This document shows, piece after piece, positions 43,951 through 53,676 of a DNA stretch of 64,000 nucleotides. The number at the start of each line of letters is the position of its first letter. Positions within the stretch are counted from its first letter, which is position 1. Below the pieces are notes generated by a model. The model searched no databases, had not been told where the DNA came from, and was given only the letters and a program-made list of their open reading frames with translations. Made by a program: the position numbers and the translations under genes. This stretch comes from Methylococcaceae bacterium (GTDB lineage Bacteria > Pseudomonadota > Gammaproteobacteria > Methylococcales > Methylomonadaceae), in contig JADKAL010000006.1 of the NCBI GenBank assembly GCA_016715325.1, positions 157,656 to 221,655 of the forward strand, given 5' to 3'.

Positions 43951-44724
43951 TTAACGCAAATTAAACTCAATCGGTACAGTCACCCAACTGGCGATTGGAG
44001 TATCGCCGCGCTTACCGGGTACAAAACGCCAACTTCTAACAGCCTCGACCGCCGACTCGTCTAACACATCATGACCGCTACTACGAGCAACGTTGATATT
44101 TCCGCACCGTCCGTCCGGCGTTACATAAACCCGCAACAACACAAGTCCTTCCCAATTTCGACTGCGCGCAATCCCCGGATAATGCGGTTTCGGATTATTT
44201 AAGTAAGCGGCAAATGCGCGAGCTTGCGTCACTTTGCCGGATTCACTGTGTTTAGCCTTACTGTCGGCTTTCGTCCCGACTACAGGGTTATTCCGTGAAA
44301 CATCTTTTACCGGAGACGCTTGCGCTTGCTCCGCAGGTTCCGGCTGTTGTTCGCTAACGATCGGCTTTTTTATTTCCGACTTGGTTTTTTCTTTGACCGG
44401 CTTTGGTTTAGGTTTCGGTTTAATGACCGGTTTAGCTTTGGGCTTAGGTGGTATAGGTTTGGGCGGTAATGGTTTGGCTTCTTCAGGCGTCCCTGTGCTG
44501 GGCGCCGCCAAAGCGATGTCAATCATCGGGAGTGCTTTAGCTTCCGTCACGGGCAAAGGTTCCGGGCGAGTCGCGTACCACATCAACACAAGACAATGCA
44601 AAATGCAGGCGAGTAGCACAACCATAGCCACTGAGAATGCACGTCGCCAAGTAATAGGCGTTAGTAATCCTAAAGGCAGACGAGAAAATCTTCGCTGCGC
44701 CGTTTCAACAAAAAACAAAGTCAC
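43951..44724 (-). CDS. tonB: TonB energy transducer
   Basis: A 257-residue protein anchored by one N-terminal helix (about residues 30-50). A long proline/lysine spacer (about 85-130, KPKPKPKPV) crosses the periplasm. The C-terminal TonB domain has NPKPHYPGIARSRNWEG, LLRVYVTPDGRC and AVEAVRSWRFVPG. It passes energy to outer-membrane receptors for iron complexes, vitamins or, in some bacteria, oligosaccharides. No receptor gene is nearby. Its start overlaps the preceding small gene by 4 bp. Confidence 0.93.
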   Translation of the reverse strand: MTLFFVETAQRRFSRLPLGLLTPITWRRAFSVAMVVLLACILHCLVLMWYATRPEPLPVTEAKALPMIDIALAAPSTGTPEEAKPLPPKPIPPKPKAKPVIKPKPKPKPVKEKTKSEIKKPIVSEQQPEPAEQAQASPVKDVSRNNPVVGTKADSKAKHSESGKVTQARAFAAYLNNPKPHYPGIARSRNWEGLVLLRVYVTPDGRCGNINVARSSGHDVLDESAVEAVRSWRFVPGKRGDTPIASWVTVPIEFNLR

Positions 44725-44954
44725 TTTTTCTCTTTAGATTCAATTATTTCAGATGTAAAGAAAGCGAAATGACTCTGCAAATCGGCCATTTGTTGCTGTA
44801 GTTTTATCAAACATTGCTTGGTTTCGCTCAATTGGTTTTCCATGTGCTCGAAATGAATTTGGAAATATCTCGCAGATGGAAACTGAGATTGCGATGAAGA
44901 CTCATTTTTGGGCGGATAGTATTTTTGTTGAAGTTGAGTGGATTTTGTCGGCAT
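44721..44954 (-). CDS. Small coiled-coil protein preceding tonB
   Basis: A 77-residue soluble protein. The start ATG 44954 is chosen because AGAGGGG lies 7 bp before it; a TTG at 44981 gives nine more residues without a ribosome site. The C-terminal half (FEHMENQLSETKQCLIKLQQ and onward) has the heptad look of a coiled coil. Its end overlaps tonB by 4 bp, so it is probably translated with it. I recognise no family; a structural or regulatory partner of the Ton system is a guess. Confidence 0.6.
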   Translation of the reverse strand: MPTKSTQLQQKYYPPKNESSSQSQFPSARYFQIHFEHMENQLSETKQCLIKLQQQMADLQSHFAFFTSEIIESKEKK

Positions 44955-45185
44955 TATTTTCCCCTCTAAATTACCGTTCAATTCATTAAGACGTTTTAGA
45001 GAGTAAAATCCCTCACCTTAAACAAAAAAATATTTACGCTGACAGGATACTTTTTAACCGTGGTCGAGGGTATCGGCACGACGCCCGCTGGTGAATCGGC
45101 ATTAACTTAATACGGCTTGCAATTAAGTTGTTGACAATACGAACAAATCATTTTAAAAAAATTGCGCGTTAACGAAGCGTAAACG

Positions 45186-46111
45186 TTGCTATTTAGTTAC
45201 CTTAGACAAATTTTTGCGATAATACTTGTTGTTATCGTATTCTCTACTCAGGCTCTCGCACAAAACAGAACCTATGTTTCTAAAACCGGAAACGATGCAA
45301 ACGATTGCTTTTCGCAGACAACATCATGTGCTACCTTCTTTAGAGCCATATTACAGGCCGCAGATAAAGGAGAAGTTATGTGTCTTGATAGCGGATTCTT
45401 CGGAGCAATAAACATCACCTTTTCAATCCATATAAATTGCGAGGGGCATATTGCGCAGTCCGGATATAATTACAACACTGTCAATATCGGTCCGGCCGAT
45501 ACCGTTGTTCTCAATGGCATCGACATTGACCATCGGGGCTTTCCTGGAACGATTCCCGCTCTTGCATTTACGGGTTCTGGAACGCTTTACCTGCACAACT
45601 CAACCATCAGGGGGACCAGCACAGGGCTTTCTTTTACGCCGAATAATACGGCAAAGCTCTTTATAACCAACACAAAGATTGATAATAACTCCGGTTTCGG
45701 CGTTACGATCCAACCGACGGTAGGGCGTTCATCCGTTAACATTGATGGACTTAGTGCTACAGGCAATAAAGGCGGGGTTTTGGCGGCCGCTTTGGGAAAT
45801 GCAGGCGCATCTATCCAGCTCGAAATGCGAAATAGCAATCTTTCGCAAAATGCTGATTTCGGTCTTTTTAGCGGCGGCGTTACGCTACCAATAGTAACGG
45901 TAATCGATAATTCGGTAATATCCAACAATGCAAATGTCGGTGTTAAATCAAATGGTTCGAATTCACAAGTGTTTATAAGCAATTCCACTATCAGCGGAAA
46001 TAAAATCGGATGGATTTTTTCAACCGGGGTAAGCTTTTCAGCTACGGAAATAATAATGTCACAAACCTGACTACCCAAGGCGGTCCATCCGCCAAAATTC
46101 TTCAACAATAG
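45186..46111 (+). pseudogene. Secreted right-handed beta-helix protein, frameshifted near its end
   Basis: About 308 residues after repair, starting at TTG. A signal peptide (IFAIILVVIVFSTQALAQ) is followed by NRTYVSKTGNDANDC, the common opening of parallel beta-helix surface proteins. About eight rungs follow, with NSTIRG, NTKIDNNSGFGV and NSTISGNKIGW. The open frame ends at 46070, but adding one G to the GGGG at 46026-46029 gives a typical ending, GGKLFSYGNNNVTNLT and so on, to TAG 46111. Carbohydrate binding or lysis is possible but unproven. It is not in an operon. Confidence 0.65.
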
Positions 46112-46134
46112 CTTAAATCAGATGAGGATAACGA

Positions 46135-46200
46135 GAGAGTACCTGCTATCTCTCCCAGACCGCCGGACATGCGGTAAGCTAAATCAGGCGGTTAAACCAA
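46135..46200 (-). other. Possible group II intron 3'-end remnant
   Basis: On the minus strand, ACCGCATGTCCGGCGGTCTG and the following GGGAGAGATAGC...CTCTCTCGTT resemble half of domain V and the domain VI hairpin of a bacterial group II intron. The 5' half of domain V is not intact. A clearer example is at 48262-48338. Confidence 0.4.
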
Positions 46201-46222
46201 ATATGATAGGTCCCGTAATCCC

Positions 46223-46297
46223 AATGCCGTTAAGTTAATTATTAACAGGTATCCCTCTCTTTAATTAAGACGGAGGTTGGCTTAACTTAACGACATT
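46223..46297. repeat. Inverted repeat in the intergenic debris
   Basis: AATGCCGTTAAGTTAA and its near-complement TTAACTTAACGACATT lie about 45 bp apart. This may be a small palindromic repeat family or a transposon end. Confidence 0.4.
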
Positions 46298-46399
46298 ACC
46301 CATAATCCCTAGTAGTCAGTCATTGCAATACAAAGCGTTAGAATATATTTATAAACCAAGCTGTTATAGCATACGGCAACCTATTTCAGAGGTTGGCCC

Positions 46400-47015
46400 A
46401 TGCCCGTCATTAAATATTATAAAGTGACCCTGTCTGACGATGAAATTTAGAACTTGGAAAGGCTACTACACAAGGGTAAATGCACATGCCGAAGCCTTGG
46501 ATGTTTGCCCGTCAATGGTCTACAAAACACGCCAGAGAGGTGTCTAGGAAGGGCAACACTGAAAGACCGCCCGCGTCCCTGGAAAGCACCATAGTTGACG
46601 GAGAAGCAGATCGCCCCTGTCATTGCCGTGGCTTGTAACGATGCACCGGAAGGCCATGATCATTGGACCTTACGGCTATTAGCCGGGAAGTCGCGAAGCT
46701 GGAGTTATGAAACCATCCGTCAGCTTTTACCCATAAGACACAAGTAAAAAAACACCCTAAAACCCTGGCAGAAGCAGGAGCGGTGTATTCCCGAAGTGAG
46801 TTCTTATTTTGTACCCAAGGGCATAAATGGCCGCCCTGGAAGGGGGGATGTATCTTTACGAAGACCTCTATGATCCCAAATGACCGATAGCTTGTTTTGA
46901 TGAAAGTCCCAAGCAACTCATCGCCGAAGTGCGTGAGTCGATACCCGGCGTACCGGGGGGCGCCGGCACGCTATGATAACGGCTATGAACGTAAAGGTGT
47001 TTGCGATTTAATCCG
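46400..47015 (+). pseudogene. IS630-type transposase remnant, N-terminal and central part
   Basis: Degenerate transposase with many stops and frame changes. It reads MPVIKYYKVTLSDDE, then LKDRPRPWKAP, then AVACNDAPEGHDHWTLRLLA, then LKPWQKQERCIPEVSS, then CFDESPKQLIAEVRE-type sequence and YERKGVCDLI, where it ends beside tfpZ. This corresponds to roughly the first half to two thirds of an IS630 transposase. The missing C-terminal part resembles the remnant at 24697-24979. Confidence 0.8.
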
Positions 47016-47044
47016 GTCTGTAGAAAAATTTATTTACGCGGTCT

Positions 47045-47809
47045 CTATTTGTCCCAGGGGTTAATATCAACCACCTTTAAAACCTCAGCCGACGTAGCAT
47101 CGACTATGACGGTCATATTTTTGGCATTACTGGCTAAAGGCAACCATTTGACGTCGTTATCTTTCCAGTCCGCCAATCCCGCTTGAACAGCGGGGTCGTT
47201 CTTGCGCAGCTTACGCAGCATTTCTAACGTTTTTCCTTTTTCCAGAATTTGTTTCTTAACTTTGGACAAAGGCACGAATAACTCCGGCAGTTGCGGCCAG
47301 TCGTTACCGCCTTGCACAGAATCGAACATGATTTTTTGGCGTCGGTCATGGTCTTTTGAGGCGACCGCACCGACCCATTTGGGTTGCAGCCAACTCACTT
47401 TAGCATTTTCGTTTTTGGCTTTTAAAGCCGTATCGTGGCTTTTCGGATCGATTTCATAGGCTCTGGACACTTCAAAGCGATCAACGCTGAATACCACAAA
47501 CACCGGGCGGCCTTCAAACACCGTGTTCATGCCGTAAGCTAAGGCGGCGACTTGTAATAAGGCGATAACGGTTAAATCGAAAGTCAGGGATTTTTTGCCT
47601 TTCTTGAAAATAATAAAAGTAATCAATGGGCCGATGGTAATATCTACGGCTAGCAAAATGAGAAAAATCTGCGTTACTCCGACAGCGGTATGAAGCGGGG
47701 CAGGGTACCAGATAAAAAATACCACAAACATTGAAATGGCGGCGATTACAGCCGAAATGCCTAGGTGAATCAAAAATGCATTAATACGGTCTTTTAAAGT
47801 ATGAGTCAT
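47045..47809 (-). CDS. tfpZ: Type IV pilin accessory protein TfpX/TfpZ
   Basis: A 254-residue inner-membrane protein with three or four helices in the first half (residues about 12-110, including TQIFLILLAVDITIGPLITF) and a soluble C-terminal part. The family is known from Pseudomonas pilin islands and helps pilus assembly or pilin processing. It follows two pilin genes on the same strand, with about 750 bp of repeat-rich DNA between, which supports the call. Confidence 0.85.
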   Translation of the reverse strand: MTHTLKDRINAFLIHLGISAVIAAISMFVVFFIWYPAPLHTAVGVTQIFLILLAVDITIGPLITFIIFKKGKKSLTFDLTVIALLQVAALAYGMNTVFEGRPVFVVFSVDRFEVSRAYEIDPKSHDTALKAKNENAKVSWLQPKWVGAVASKDHDRRQKIMFDSVQGGNDWPQLPELFVPLSKVKKQILEKGKTLEMLRKLRKNDPAVQAGLADWKDNDVKWLPLASNAKNMTVIVDATSAEVLKVVDINPWDK

Positions 47810-47914
47810 GTCGTTTATTAAGACGTTGAAAATTTATGCGGAAGGATTAAAGCAATATGAAAAATAAAATTTCTGTATGTTCACATATATCAATGTAAAT
47901 AATAGCATGGGTAG

Positions 47915-47944
47915 GGCGGATTCGGAGCGGAGCGACAATCCGCC
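47915..47944. repeat. REP-like palindrome
   Basis: GGCGGATT / AATCCGCC arms surround CGGAGCGGAGCGAC. It resembles the common extragenic GTAGGGCGGATT...AATCCGCC repeat type. Confidence 0.5.
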
Positions 47945-48041
47945 AAAGCCGAACAATGTAAAATTTCCAGACATGTCACCGAGCAAATAGCCGATGGTTG
48001 GAAATGTTAAAATACAAATCAGCATGATAGGCTTCGTGTGC

Positions 48042-48096
48042 GGTGGTTCGCTAAAGCGGAACCACCCTACGATTTAACCTCCGTACGGTCGTAAGA
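48042..48096. repeat. Dispersed repeat with hairpin, copy 1
   Basis: GGTGGTTCGC / GCGGAACCACC hairpin, followed by CCTACGATTTAACC and CGTACGGTCGT. A truncated second copy without the left arm is at 48480-48527, and a short third piece at 48337-48363. Confidence 0.6.
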
Positions 48097-48261
48097 CGAT
48101 TGAAAGCCAAGCCGTATCACTTAAAGCAAGCGAGCGGCTCAGTAAGGACATGGCGTTTAGCGCGAAGCCCTATGCTGCAAACCATGCTGAACAACACGCG
48201 GCTTTGGCACTGGGGATTATTTGTACCATCAGATTTTGCGACGATTTGAGTCGCTGGGTTT

Positions 48262-48338
48262 AACCGCCGGATGCGGAAAACCGCATGTCCGGTGGTGTGG
48301 GAGGGATAACGGGCGAAATCCCGTTATCTCCACCCGAT
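48262..48338 (+). ncRNA. Group II intron 3' end (domains V-VI), fragment
   Basis: CCGGATGCGG AAAA CCGCATGTCCGG forms a domain V-like hairpin (about 48267-48292). It is followed by a domain VI-like hairpin in GGGATAACGGGCGAAATCCCG and an end at CCACCCGAT. No reverse transcriptase frame or 5' end is present nearby, so this is a relic. Confidence 0.55.
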
Positions 48339-48479
48339 AGATTTAACCGCCGTACGGTCGTGGAGTTCATCTGAATAATGAGTTGGCTTATCCAGAAAAG
48401 TGCTTAAGGCTTTGACCATTTTTCAAAAAAAAAGCCGGAAGCAGTTAGAGGGCAAGCCAGCTTTTTGGATTCTTTCATA

Positions 48480-48527
48480 GTCTCTAAAGCGGAACCACCC
48501 TACGATTTAATCGCAGTAAGGTCGTTT
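48480..48527. repeat. Dispersed repeat, copy 2 (truncated)
   Basis: CTAAAGCGGAACCACCCTAC and GATTTAATCGCAGTAAGGTCGT match copy 1 at 48042 with few changes. It sits just downstream of the pilin gene at 48564. Confidence 0.55.
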
Positions 48528-48563
48528 ACAATTCAACCGTCATACTGTCATATCGTTAAAACT

Positions 48564-49163
48564 TTAACGACATTCAGCAGGAACGAAACGTTCCGGAACC
48601 CCATTAGCAAGCCCTATCAGGGCAGCATTAAAACGCGAATTGGCAGATGCAGTAGTGGCAGAAATACAAGCCCAGTCTACTGATCCTGAATTATTTCCAG
48701 CAGTTAATTCTGCCTGTAAAGTAGGCACAGCCACAACGCCTGTTCTAACATAAGGAATTAAACGTATCTGGTTATTACCTGCGGGTAAACCTACTACTGC
48801 TTCATTGTATGTTATTGTAATAACACCATCGGCATTTGTTGCGTCAATGTTACCAACACAGTTAGCGCCACCTCTGGTAATGCAAACACTCGTGACATAT
48901 TTGCTAGTGGCGCCAAGAAACCCATTTTGGGAATTCCATGAATTCGAAACGCGAACCAAATCGGTCAAGGTTGAAGTCCCTTCTGAAACCACAGCGAGTT
49001 TTGCACTGCCTGAAAGATTTAAACCCTCTGTAATACGCGAGCGCACTACATAGTCCTGATAGGCCGGTAAAGCAATTGCCGCCAGAATGCCGATAATGGC
49101 AACGACAATCATTAGTTCTATCAAAGTAAAACCCTTCTGCTGCTTTAATTTAAATGGAATCAT
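48564..49163 (-). CDS. Type IV major pilin-like protein, second copy
   Basis: A 199-residue prepilin. The short leader [11 protein letters not shown] ends at the prepilin peptidase site, followed by [20 protein letters not shown] with the glutamate at +5. Two cysteines lie in CITRGGANC and a C-terminal pair lies in WACIS and PAECR, the usual disulfide loop. The C-terminus RFVPAECR is identical to that of the neighbouring pilin, so one copy arose by duplication, with the middle diverged. No sigma-54 promoter was found upstream. Confidence 0.93.
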   Translation of the reverse strand: MIPFKLKQQKGFTLIELMIVVAIIGILAAIALPAYQDYVVRSRITEGLNLSGSAKLAVVSEGTSTLTDLVRVSNSWNSQNGFLGATSKYVTSVCITRGGANCVGNIDATNADGVITITYNEAVVGLPAGNNQIRLIPYVRTGVVAVPTLQAELTAGNNSGSVDWACISATTASANSRFNAALIGLANGVPERFVPAECR

Positions 49164-49379
49164 GTTTACAGCCTATGAATAAAGCTAATTAAAATCATAT
49201 ATGTTAGTAATTCTTGATATTTTTAATGGTTTTACCTTCATCAATATCACTCTGTGTAGCTAAGACAATAAGGAACATCGCATTTATTTCCTAATTCACA
49301 CCTTATTGTAAATAAAGATAGCGCCCTTAATAATTATTTCAAACTAGTAACTTTATCAAATGTAACCAGTTTGAAATAA

Positions 49380-49412
49380 AAACCCCCGATTGGAAAAACC
49401 TTTCGGGGGTCG
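49380..49412 (-). terminator. Rho-independent terminator of the upstream pilin gene
   Basis: On the minus strand, ACCCCCGA and TCGGGGGT form a stem followed by a T-run. It lies about 70 bp after the stop codon at 49481, so the two pilin genes are mostly transcribed separately. Confidence 0.8.
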
Positions 49413-49480
49413 GGTTTGATTACTTGGCTGTGCAACAAGTATCTCTCATGCACATCCAGTCAGAAAACATTTTCAAGCTA

Positions 49481-50053
49481 TTAACGGCATTCTGCTGGTA
49501 CGAATCTTTCTAACATTGTTCCCATTGTCGCCGGATTTGCACCGAAGCGTGTATTCGCTGTTGCGGCAGCAACAGAAGCACAGGCCCAGTCAATTGACCC
49601 AGGGGTGCCAGCAGCAATTGCATCAAATAACGTAGGCGGGTTTCCAGCAGCGCCAGTACGCACGTACGGAGACAATGTGACAGTGTCTGCACCGGCGGCA
49701 ACACCAACAGCTCCAGAGTTATATAATATGGTAATAACGCCGCCTGTAGCAGCTGCACCTGAAGCTCCCAATAGTATCGATGTGACATACTTGCTAGTTG
49801 CGCCTAAGTTGTTGGCTTGAGCATTCCACGAAGTAGTGACACGATCAAGATCTGCTTGAGAAGTCGCTCCTTCCGAAGCGATCATAGTTTTGGCGCTTTC
49901 AGCCAATCCCAAACCTTCAGTAACCCGTGAACGCACGACGTAATCTTGATAAGCCGGTAACGCGACCGCTGCCAGGATACCAATGATCGCAACAACGATC
50001 ATTAATTCGATCAAGGTAAAACCTTGTTGCACTTTTTGCATTTGTTGTTTCAT
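49481..50053 (-). CDS. pilA: Type IV major pilin PilA
   Basis: A 190-residue prepilin with leader [11 protein letters not shown], cleavage before [20 protein letters not shown], and glutamate +5. The globular part is rich in Ala, Gly and Thr. The C-terminal disulfide cysteines are in WACAS and PAECR. It forms the shaft of type IV pili for twitching, attachment or DNA uptake. A good sigma-54 promoter and its own terminator suggest this is the main, highly expressed pilin of the two. Confidence 0.95.
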   Translation of the reverse strand: MKQQMQKVQQGFTLIELMIVVAIIGILAAVALPAYQDYVVRSRVTEGLGLAESAKTMIASEGATSQADLDRVTTSWNAQANNLGATSKYVTSILLGASGAAATGGVITILYNSGAVGVAAGADTVTLSPYVRTGAAGNPPTLFDAIAAGTPGSIDWACASVAAATANTRFGANPATMGTMLERFVPAECR

Positions 50054-50125
50054 TGTAAAGTTTCCTCTTGTTGTTAAGGTGAGTTAAAGTAAGCAATGTG
50101 TCCCATTGTGTTACGTAGATAATAA

Positions 50126-50142
50126 AGCAGTTATTGTGCCAA
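50126..50142 (-). promoter_or_regulatory. Sigma-54 promoter of pilA
   Basis: On the minus strand, TTGGCACAATAACTGCT has the GG and GC of the -24/-12 elements twelve bases apart, about 75 bp before the start codon. This agrees with PilR-type control known for pilA in other bacteria. Confidence 0.8.
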
Positions 50143-50311
50143 TATTTTTTTTAAAAAACGCTATAACCGGTATATTTGCGGCATAAAGCTATTAACATAT
50201 TGATATATTAGGATATTAAATTTATATTGAAATTGGATAATCGTTCTGTTGTTTGAAGAAACAGAGTGATGGGCTACGATTTTTTTCCCGTATTTAACTC
50301 TAACCGTTAAT

Positions 50312-50342
50312 CTGTCCTGTCACAATGTGACAAAATTTGTCA
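50312..50342. promoter_or_regulatory. Candidate enhancer site for the pilA promoter
   Basis: Two adjacent CTGTC motifs are followed by CACAATGTGACAAAATTTGTCA, of which the last 15 bases, TGACAAAATTTGTCA, are a perfect dyad. It is about 190 bp upstream of the sigma-54 promoter, a usual distance for an enhancer-binding protein, and CTGTC repeats recall PilR sites. Confidence 0.5.
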
Positions 50343-50639
50343 GCGGTTGATTCGTTTGGTTATTTGTGACTTTGAGTGGGTAAGTAAAATCGCAAAAGCA
50401 AATCCGTCCATCCTTCGACAAGCTTGTATGGTAAAGCTTAAGAGAATCGGGGAGACTTTAGGGGTCGGGATGGAGGGACGTCGACAAGTATCTGCACAGA
50501 CAGACCTCGCTGAGAATTCATCCCATCGCGTCTTCCAGAGTCGATGAAGAATCTAGCGGTAAAACCGCCGATTTGTGCACAAGCTTACTCGGTGGATGCA
50601 CCACCCCGACGCTCTTATTTTTCAACAGGTGGAGGGTGT

Positions 50640-51593
50640 ATGACAAGTGAAATGTTAATCGGGATAGATGTAGCGAAAGACGAATTAGTGATTGACTCGG
50701 AGTTGGGCATAGTGACTATTGCGAATACCGCAAAGGCTATCGATAAGTGGCTGAAAACCTTGCCCGCCGAGAGTTATATCGGTTTGGAGGCTACCGGTGC
50801 TTACCATCAACTCCTATGCGAGCGAGCGGTCTCAATGGGTAAAGTCGTCTATCTGCTGAACCCACGAGATATGCGCCATTATGCGCTGGGCTTGGGCCGC
50901 CGGGGTAAGACGGATCGGGTGGATGCGCAAATGATCCGGCGTTTTATTACGGCAGAACGCGGTCATTTACGCCCCTATCAACCTGCCTCGACCACACAGC
51001 ACCAATTGGCCTTGTTGCAACGGCGCCGTGCGACGGTCGTCAAACATCGCCAAGCACTGCAAAAGGCCTTGCGTAGCGTGAGTGAGCTTGAAGAACCACT
51101 GCGTGATGCCTTGACGGCAGTAGACGGGCTATTGACGCGTATAGACCAACAATTGGACAGCTTATTGACCTTACAACCCGCGTTGAAAGCCGACGCCCGA
51201 CGGCTTGAAAGTATTCCGGGCATAGGCCGGCAAACCTCGACACAACTTGCCGTCTTGTTTGATCGAGTGCCATTAAGCCATAGCGATGCGGACGTAGCTT
51301 TTGTCGGGCTTGATCCCAGGGCGAGTGACTCCGGGCAAAAGCGGGGGCGCAGGCGGGTGTCTAAACGGGGACCTAGCGAACTGCGCCGATTACTATACAA
51401 CTGCGCCCAGGCAGCGACCAAAACCGCCGTCTGGAAACCCTATTACCAAGCGTTACGCGCCCGGGAATTCTCAGCGACACAGGCGCTGGTGATTATTTCC
51501 AGAAAATTATTACGCATCGCTTTTTCGCTTTGGAAGCAAACAGGTGCCAAATTCGATGCTCAGAAAATTGGCTGCCTCAAAAATGCGCATTGA
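50640..51593 (+). mobile_element. IS110-family transposase gene
   Basis: A 317-residue transposase from ATG 50640, preceded by GGAGGG; an ATG at 50544 is the longer option but lacks a ribosome site. The N-terminal DEDD catalytic part shows LIGIDVAKDELVID, YIGLEATGAYHQLL and GRRGKTDRVDAQMIRRF. The C-terminal transposase_20 part shows ESIPGIGRQTSTQLAVLF and then the serine region. IS110 elements lack clear inverted repeats, so the ends cannot be placed. The 200 bp upstream (50343-50543) may belong to it. The frame is intact, so it may be active. Confidence 0.9.
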
Positions 51594-51767
51594 CAAGAAC
51601 CATAGAATCTCAGGACGAACGGACTTACTTTGAGCCAAGTGCCACGCAACGATTAACCATCAACTAAAACACTTATTTTTGTATTCATTCCAACAAATCG
51701 ATAAGTATATAAATTATTTAACATAACTAAGATTTTTGACAGTTATGCCACTGTATTTCACATAGAA

Positions 51768-53357
51768 CTATAAATTTTGGCTGTCGAGATAGTCTTCGTA
51801 ATTGCCGTTGAAATCGACAATGCCGGAAGGCGTCAGTTCGATAATCCGGTTTGCAAGCGATGATACGAATTCCCTGTCGTGGCTGACGAATATTAACGTG
51901 CCGGGATAGTTTTCCAGTGCGGTATTCAAGGATTCAATCGATTCCATATCCAAGTGGTTGGTTGGTTCGTCCATGACCATGATGTTGTTTTTTTGCAGTA
52001 TCAATTTTCCAAACAGCATCCGGCCTTGTTCGCCGCCGGAAAGGACTTTGACCGGTTTGGTGATTTCGTCCGATGAGAACAATAAACGTCCAAGCGTGCC
52101 TCTGATTGTTTGATCGTCGTCGCTTTCTTTACGCCATTGTCCCATCCATTCGATAAGACTGATGTTTTCAGCAAAATCGTCGGCGTGATCTTGTGCGAAA
52201 TAGCCGACTTCCGCGTTTTCGGACCATTTAACCGAGCCGGTATCCGGTTTTAAGTCGCCGACCAGGGTGCGGAGTAATGTCGATTTGCCGATTCCGTTCG
52301 GGCCGATGATAGCCACTTTTTCACCGACGGCAATGGTCAGGTTCAGGTTTTTAAATAACGGGACTTCCGTATAACCTTTACTTAAGCCGTCGACTTCCAA
52401 GACCAATCTAAATAGTTTTTTTCCTTGATCGAAGCGGATAAACGGATTAACTCGGCTGGAGGGTTTGACTTCGTCGAGTTTGATCTTTTCCAATTGTCTG
52501 GCACGTGAAGTGGCTTGTTTGGCTTTGGATGCATTGGCCGAAAACCGGCTAACGAAGGTTTGCAGTTCGGCGATCTGGGTCTTTTTCTTGGCGTTTCCTG
52601 CCAGAAGTTGTTCGCGCACTTGTGTCGAGGCCGTCATATAATCGTCGTAATTGCCGGGATAAACACGTAATTCGCCGTAATCCATGTCCGCCATGTGGGT
52701 GCAGACGCTGTTTAAAAAATGCCGGTCATGGGAGATGATAATCATCGTGCTGTTTCGTTCGTTGAGAACGTTTTCCAGCCAGCGGATGGTGTTGATGTCC
52801 AGGTTGTTGGTTGGCTCATCCAGCAACATGATGTCGGGATTGGCAAACAAGGCTTGCGCCAGCAAGACTCGCAGTTTCCAGCCCGGTGCCACGGCGCTCA
52901 TCAAACCGTAATGCTGTTCCAGCGGAATATCAAGACCCAGCAACAATTCACCGGCGCGAGATTCGGCGGTGTAACCGTCCATTTCGGCGAATTCGACTTC
53001 AAGATCGGCAACCTGCATACCTTCTTCTTCCGTCATTTCCGGTAGCGAGTAGATGCGGTCACGCTCTTGTTTTATTTGCCATAGCTCTTTGTGGCCCATG
53101 ATGACGGTGTCGATTACGCTGAATTCTTCATAAGCGAATTGATCCTGCCGCAAAATTCCCAAACGTTCGCCGGGGCTGATGCTGACGTTTCCGGCTGACG
53201 GCTCCAGATCGCCGCTCAAAATTTTCATAAAGGTCGATTTGCCGCAGCCGTTAGCGCCGATCAGTCCGTAACGGTTGCCGTCGCCGAATTTGACGGAGAC
53301 GTTTTCAAACAGGGGCTTGGCCCCAAACTGCATGGTAATGTTTGCGGTGGATATCAA
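51768..53357 (-). CDS. ybiT: ABC-F family ATPase, YbiT-type
   Basis: A 529-residue soluble protein with two ABC domains and no membrane part. Walker A motifs are [10 protein letters not shown] and [10 protein letters not shown], Walker B segments are [11 protein letters not shown] and [11 protein letters not shown], and the signature [13 protein letters not shown] is in the second domain. A 60-residue linker lies between them. The full length and the [16 protein letters not shown] form match YbiT. ABC-F proteins bind the ribosome and relieve stalled translation. It is a single-gene unit. Confidence 0.92.
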   Translation of the reverse strand: MISTANITMQFGAKPLFENVSVKFGDGNRYGLIGANGCGKSTFMKILSGDLEPSAGNVSISPGERLGILRQDQFAYEEFSVIDTVIMGHKELWQIKQERDRIYSLPEMTEEEGMQVADLEVEFAEMDGYTAESRAGELLLGLDIPLEQHYGLMSAVAPGWKLRVLLAQALFANPDIMLLDEPTNNLDINTIRWLENVLNERNSTMIIISHDRHFLNSVCTHMADMDYGELRVYPGNYDDYMTASTQVREQLLAGNAKKKTQIAELQTFVSRFSANASKAKQATSRARQLEKIKLDEVKPSSRVNPFIRFDQGKKLFRLVLEVDGLSKGYTEVPLFKNLNLTIAVGEKVAIIGPNGIGKSTLLRTLVGDLKPDTGSVKWSENAEVGYFAQDHADDFAENISLIEWMGQWRKESDDDQTIRGTLGRLLFSSDEITKPVKVLSGGEQGRMLFGKLILQKNNIMVMDEPTNHLDMESIESLNTALENYPGTLIFVSHDREFVSSLANRIIELTPSGIVDFNGNYEDYLDSQNL

Positions 53358-53429
53358 AGTTTTTTTCCAAAAAAGGGGAAGTAAGAGTGAAGACTAACGC
53401 AAATCGTTAAATCATTCGGGTAAAACTTG

Positions 53430-53660
53430 CCTATTTTACAGCAATTAAGCGGCGATTTCTTATCGATGCTGAGGCTTTAGATACGAAACTTCCCATGCTG
53501 GAAGTCGATGCTTATAGTGCTGAAAGATTTATCGATAAAATCCTGTTATTGAGCGGGCCTTATGAAGTCTTAACTTCGTTCGCCTTGTGCCTGTCGAAAG
53601 GCTTTATGTGCTTCGACTAGCTCAGCACGAACGGTTCAAACATTTAAAGGCCGGATCAAT
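53430..53660. other. Gene-free stretch with dispersed repeat
   Basis: Between ybiT and the regulator gene. Near 53577-53640 lies a pair of inverted motifs, TTCGTTCGCCTTGTGCCTGT and CTCAGCACGAACGG, with CTTCGAC in between. The motif family recurs near 21331 and 50415. I see no gene. Confidence 0.45.
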
Positions 53661-53676
53661 AGAAAAAGGTAAGCGA

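Noticed and set aside
45074..45089. CGGCACGACGCCCGCT as a sigma-54 promoter of the beta-helix gene
   Set aside because: Spacing is right but -24 and -12 boxes differ from consensus in several bases, so chance is likely.
47834..48025. Minus-strand frame of 63 codons upstream of tfpZ
   Set aside because: It runs through a REP-like palindrome and has no family likeness.
50347..50547. Frame of 66 codons before the IS110 gene
   Set aside because: It is basic, has no motif and probably is non-coding end sequence of the IS or the pilin control region.
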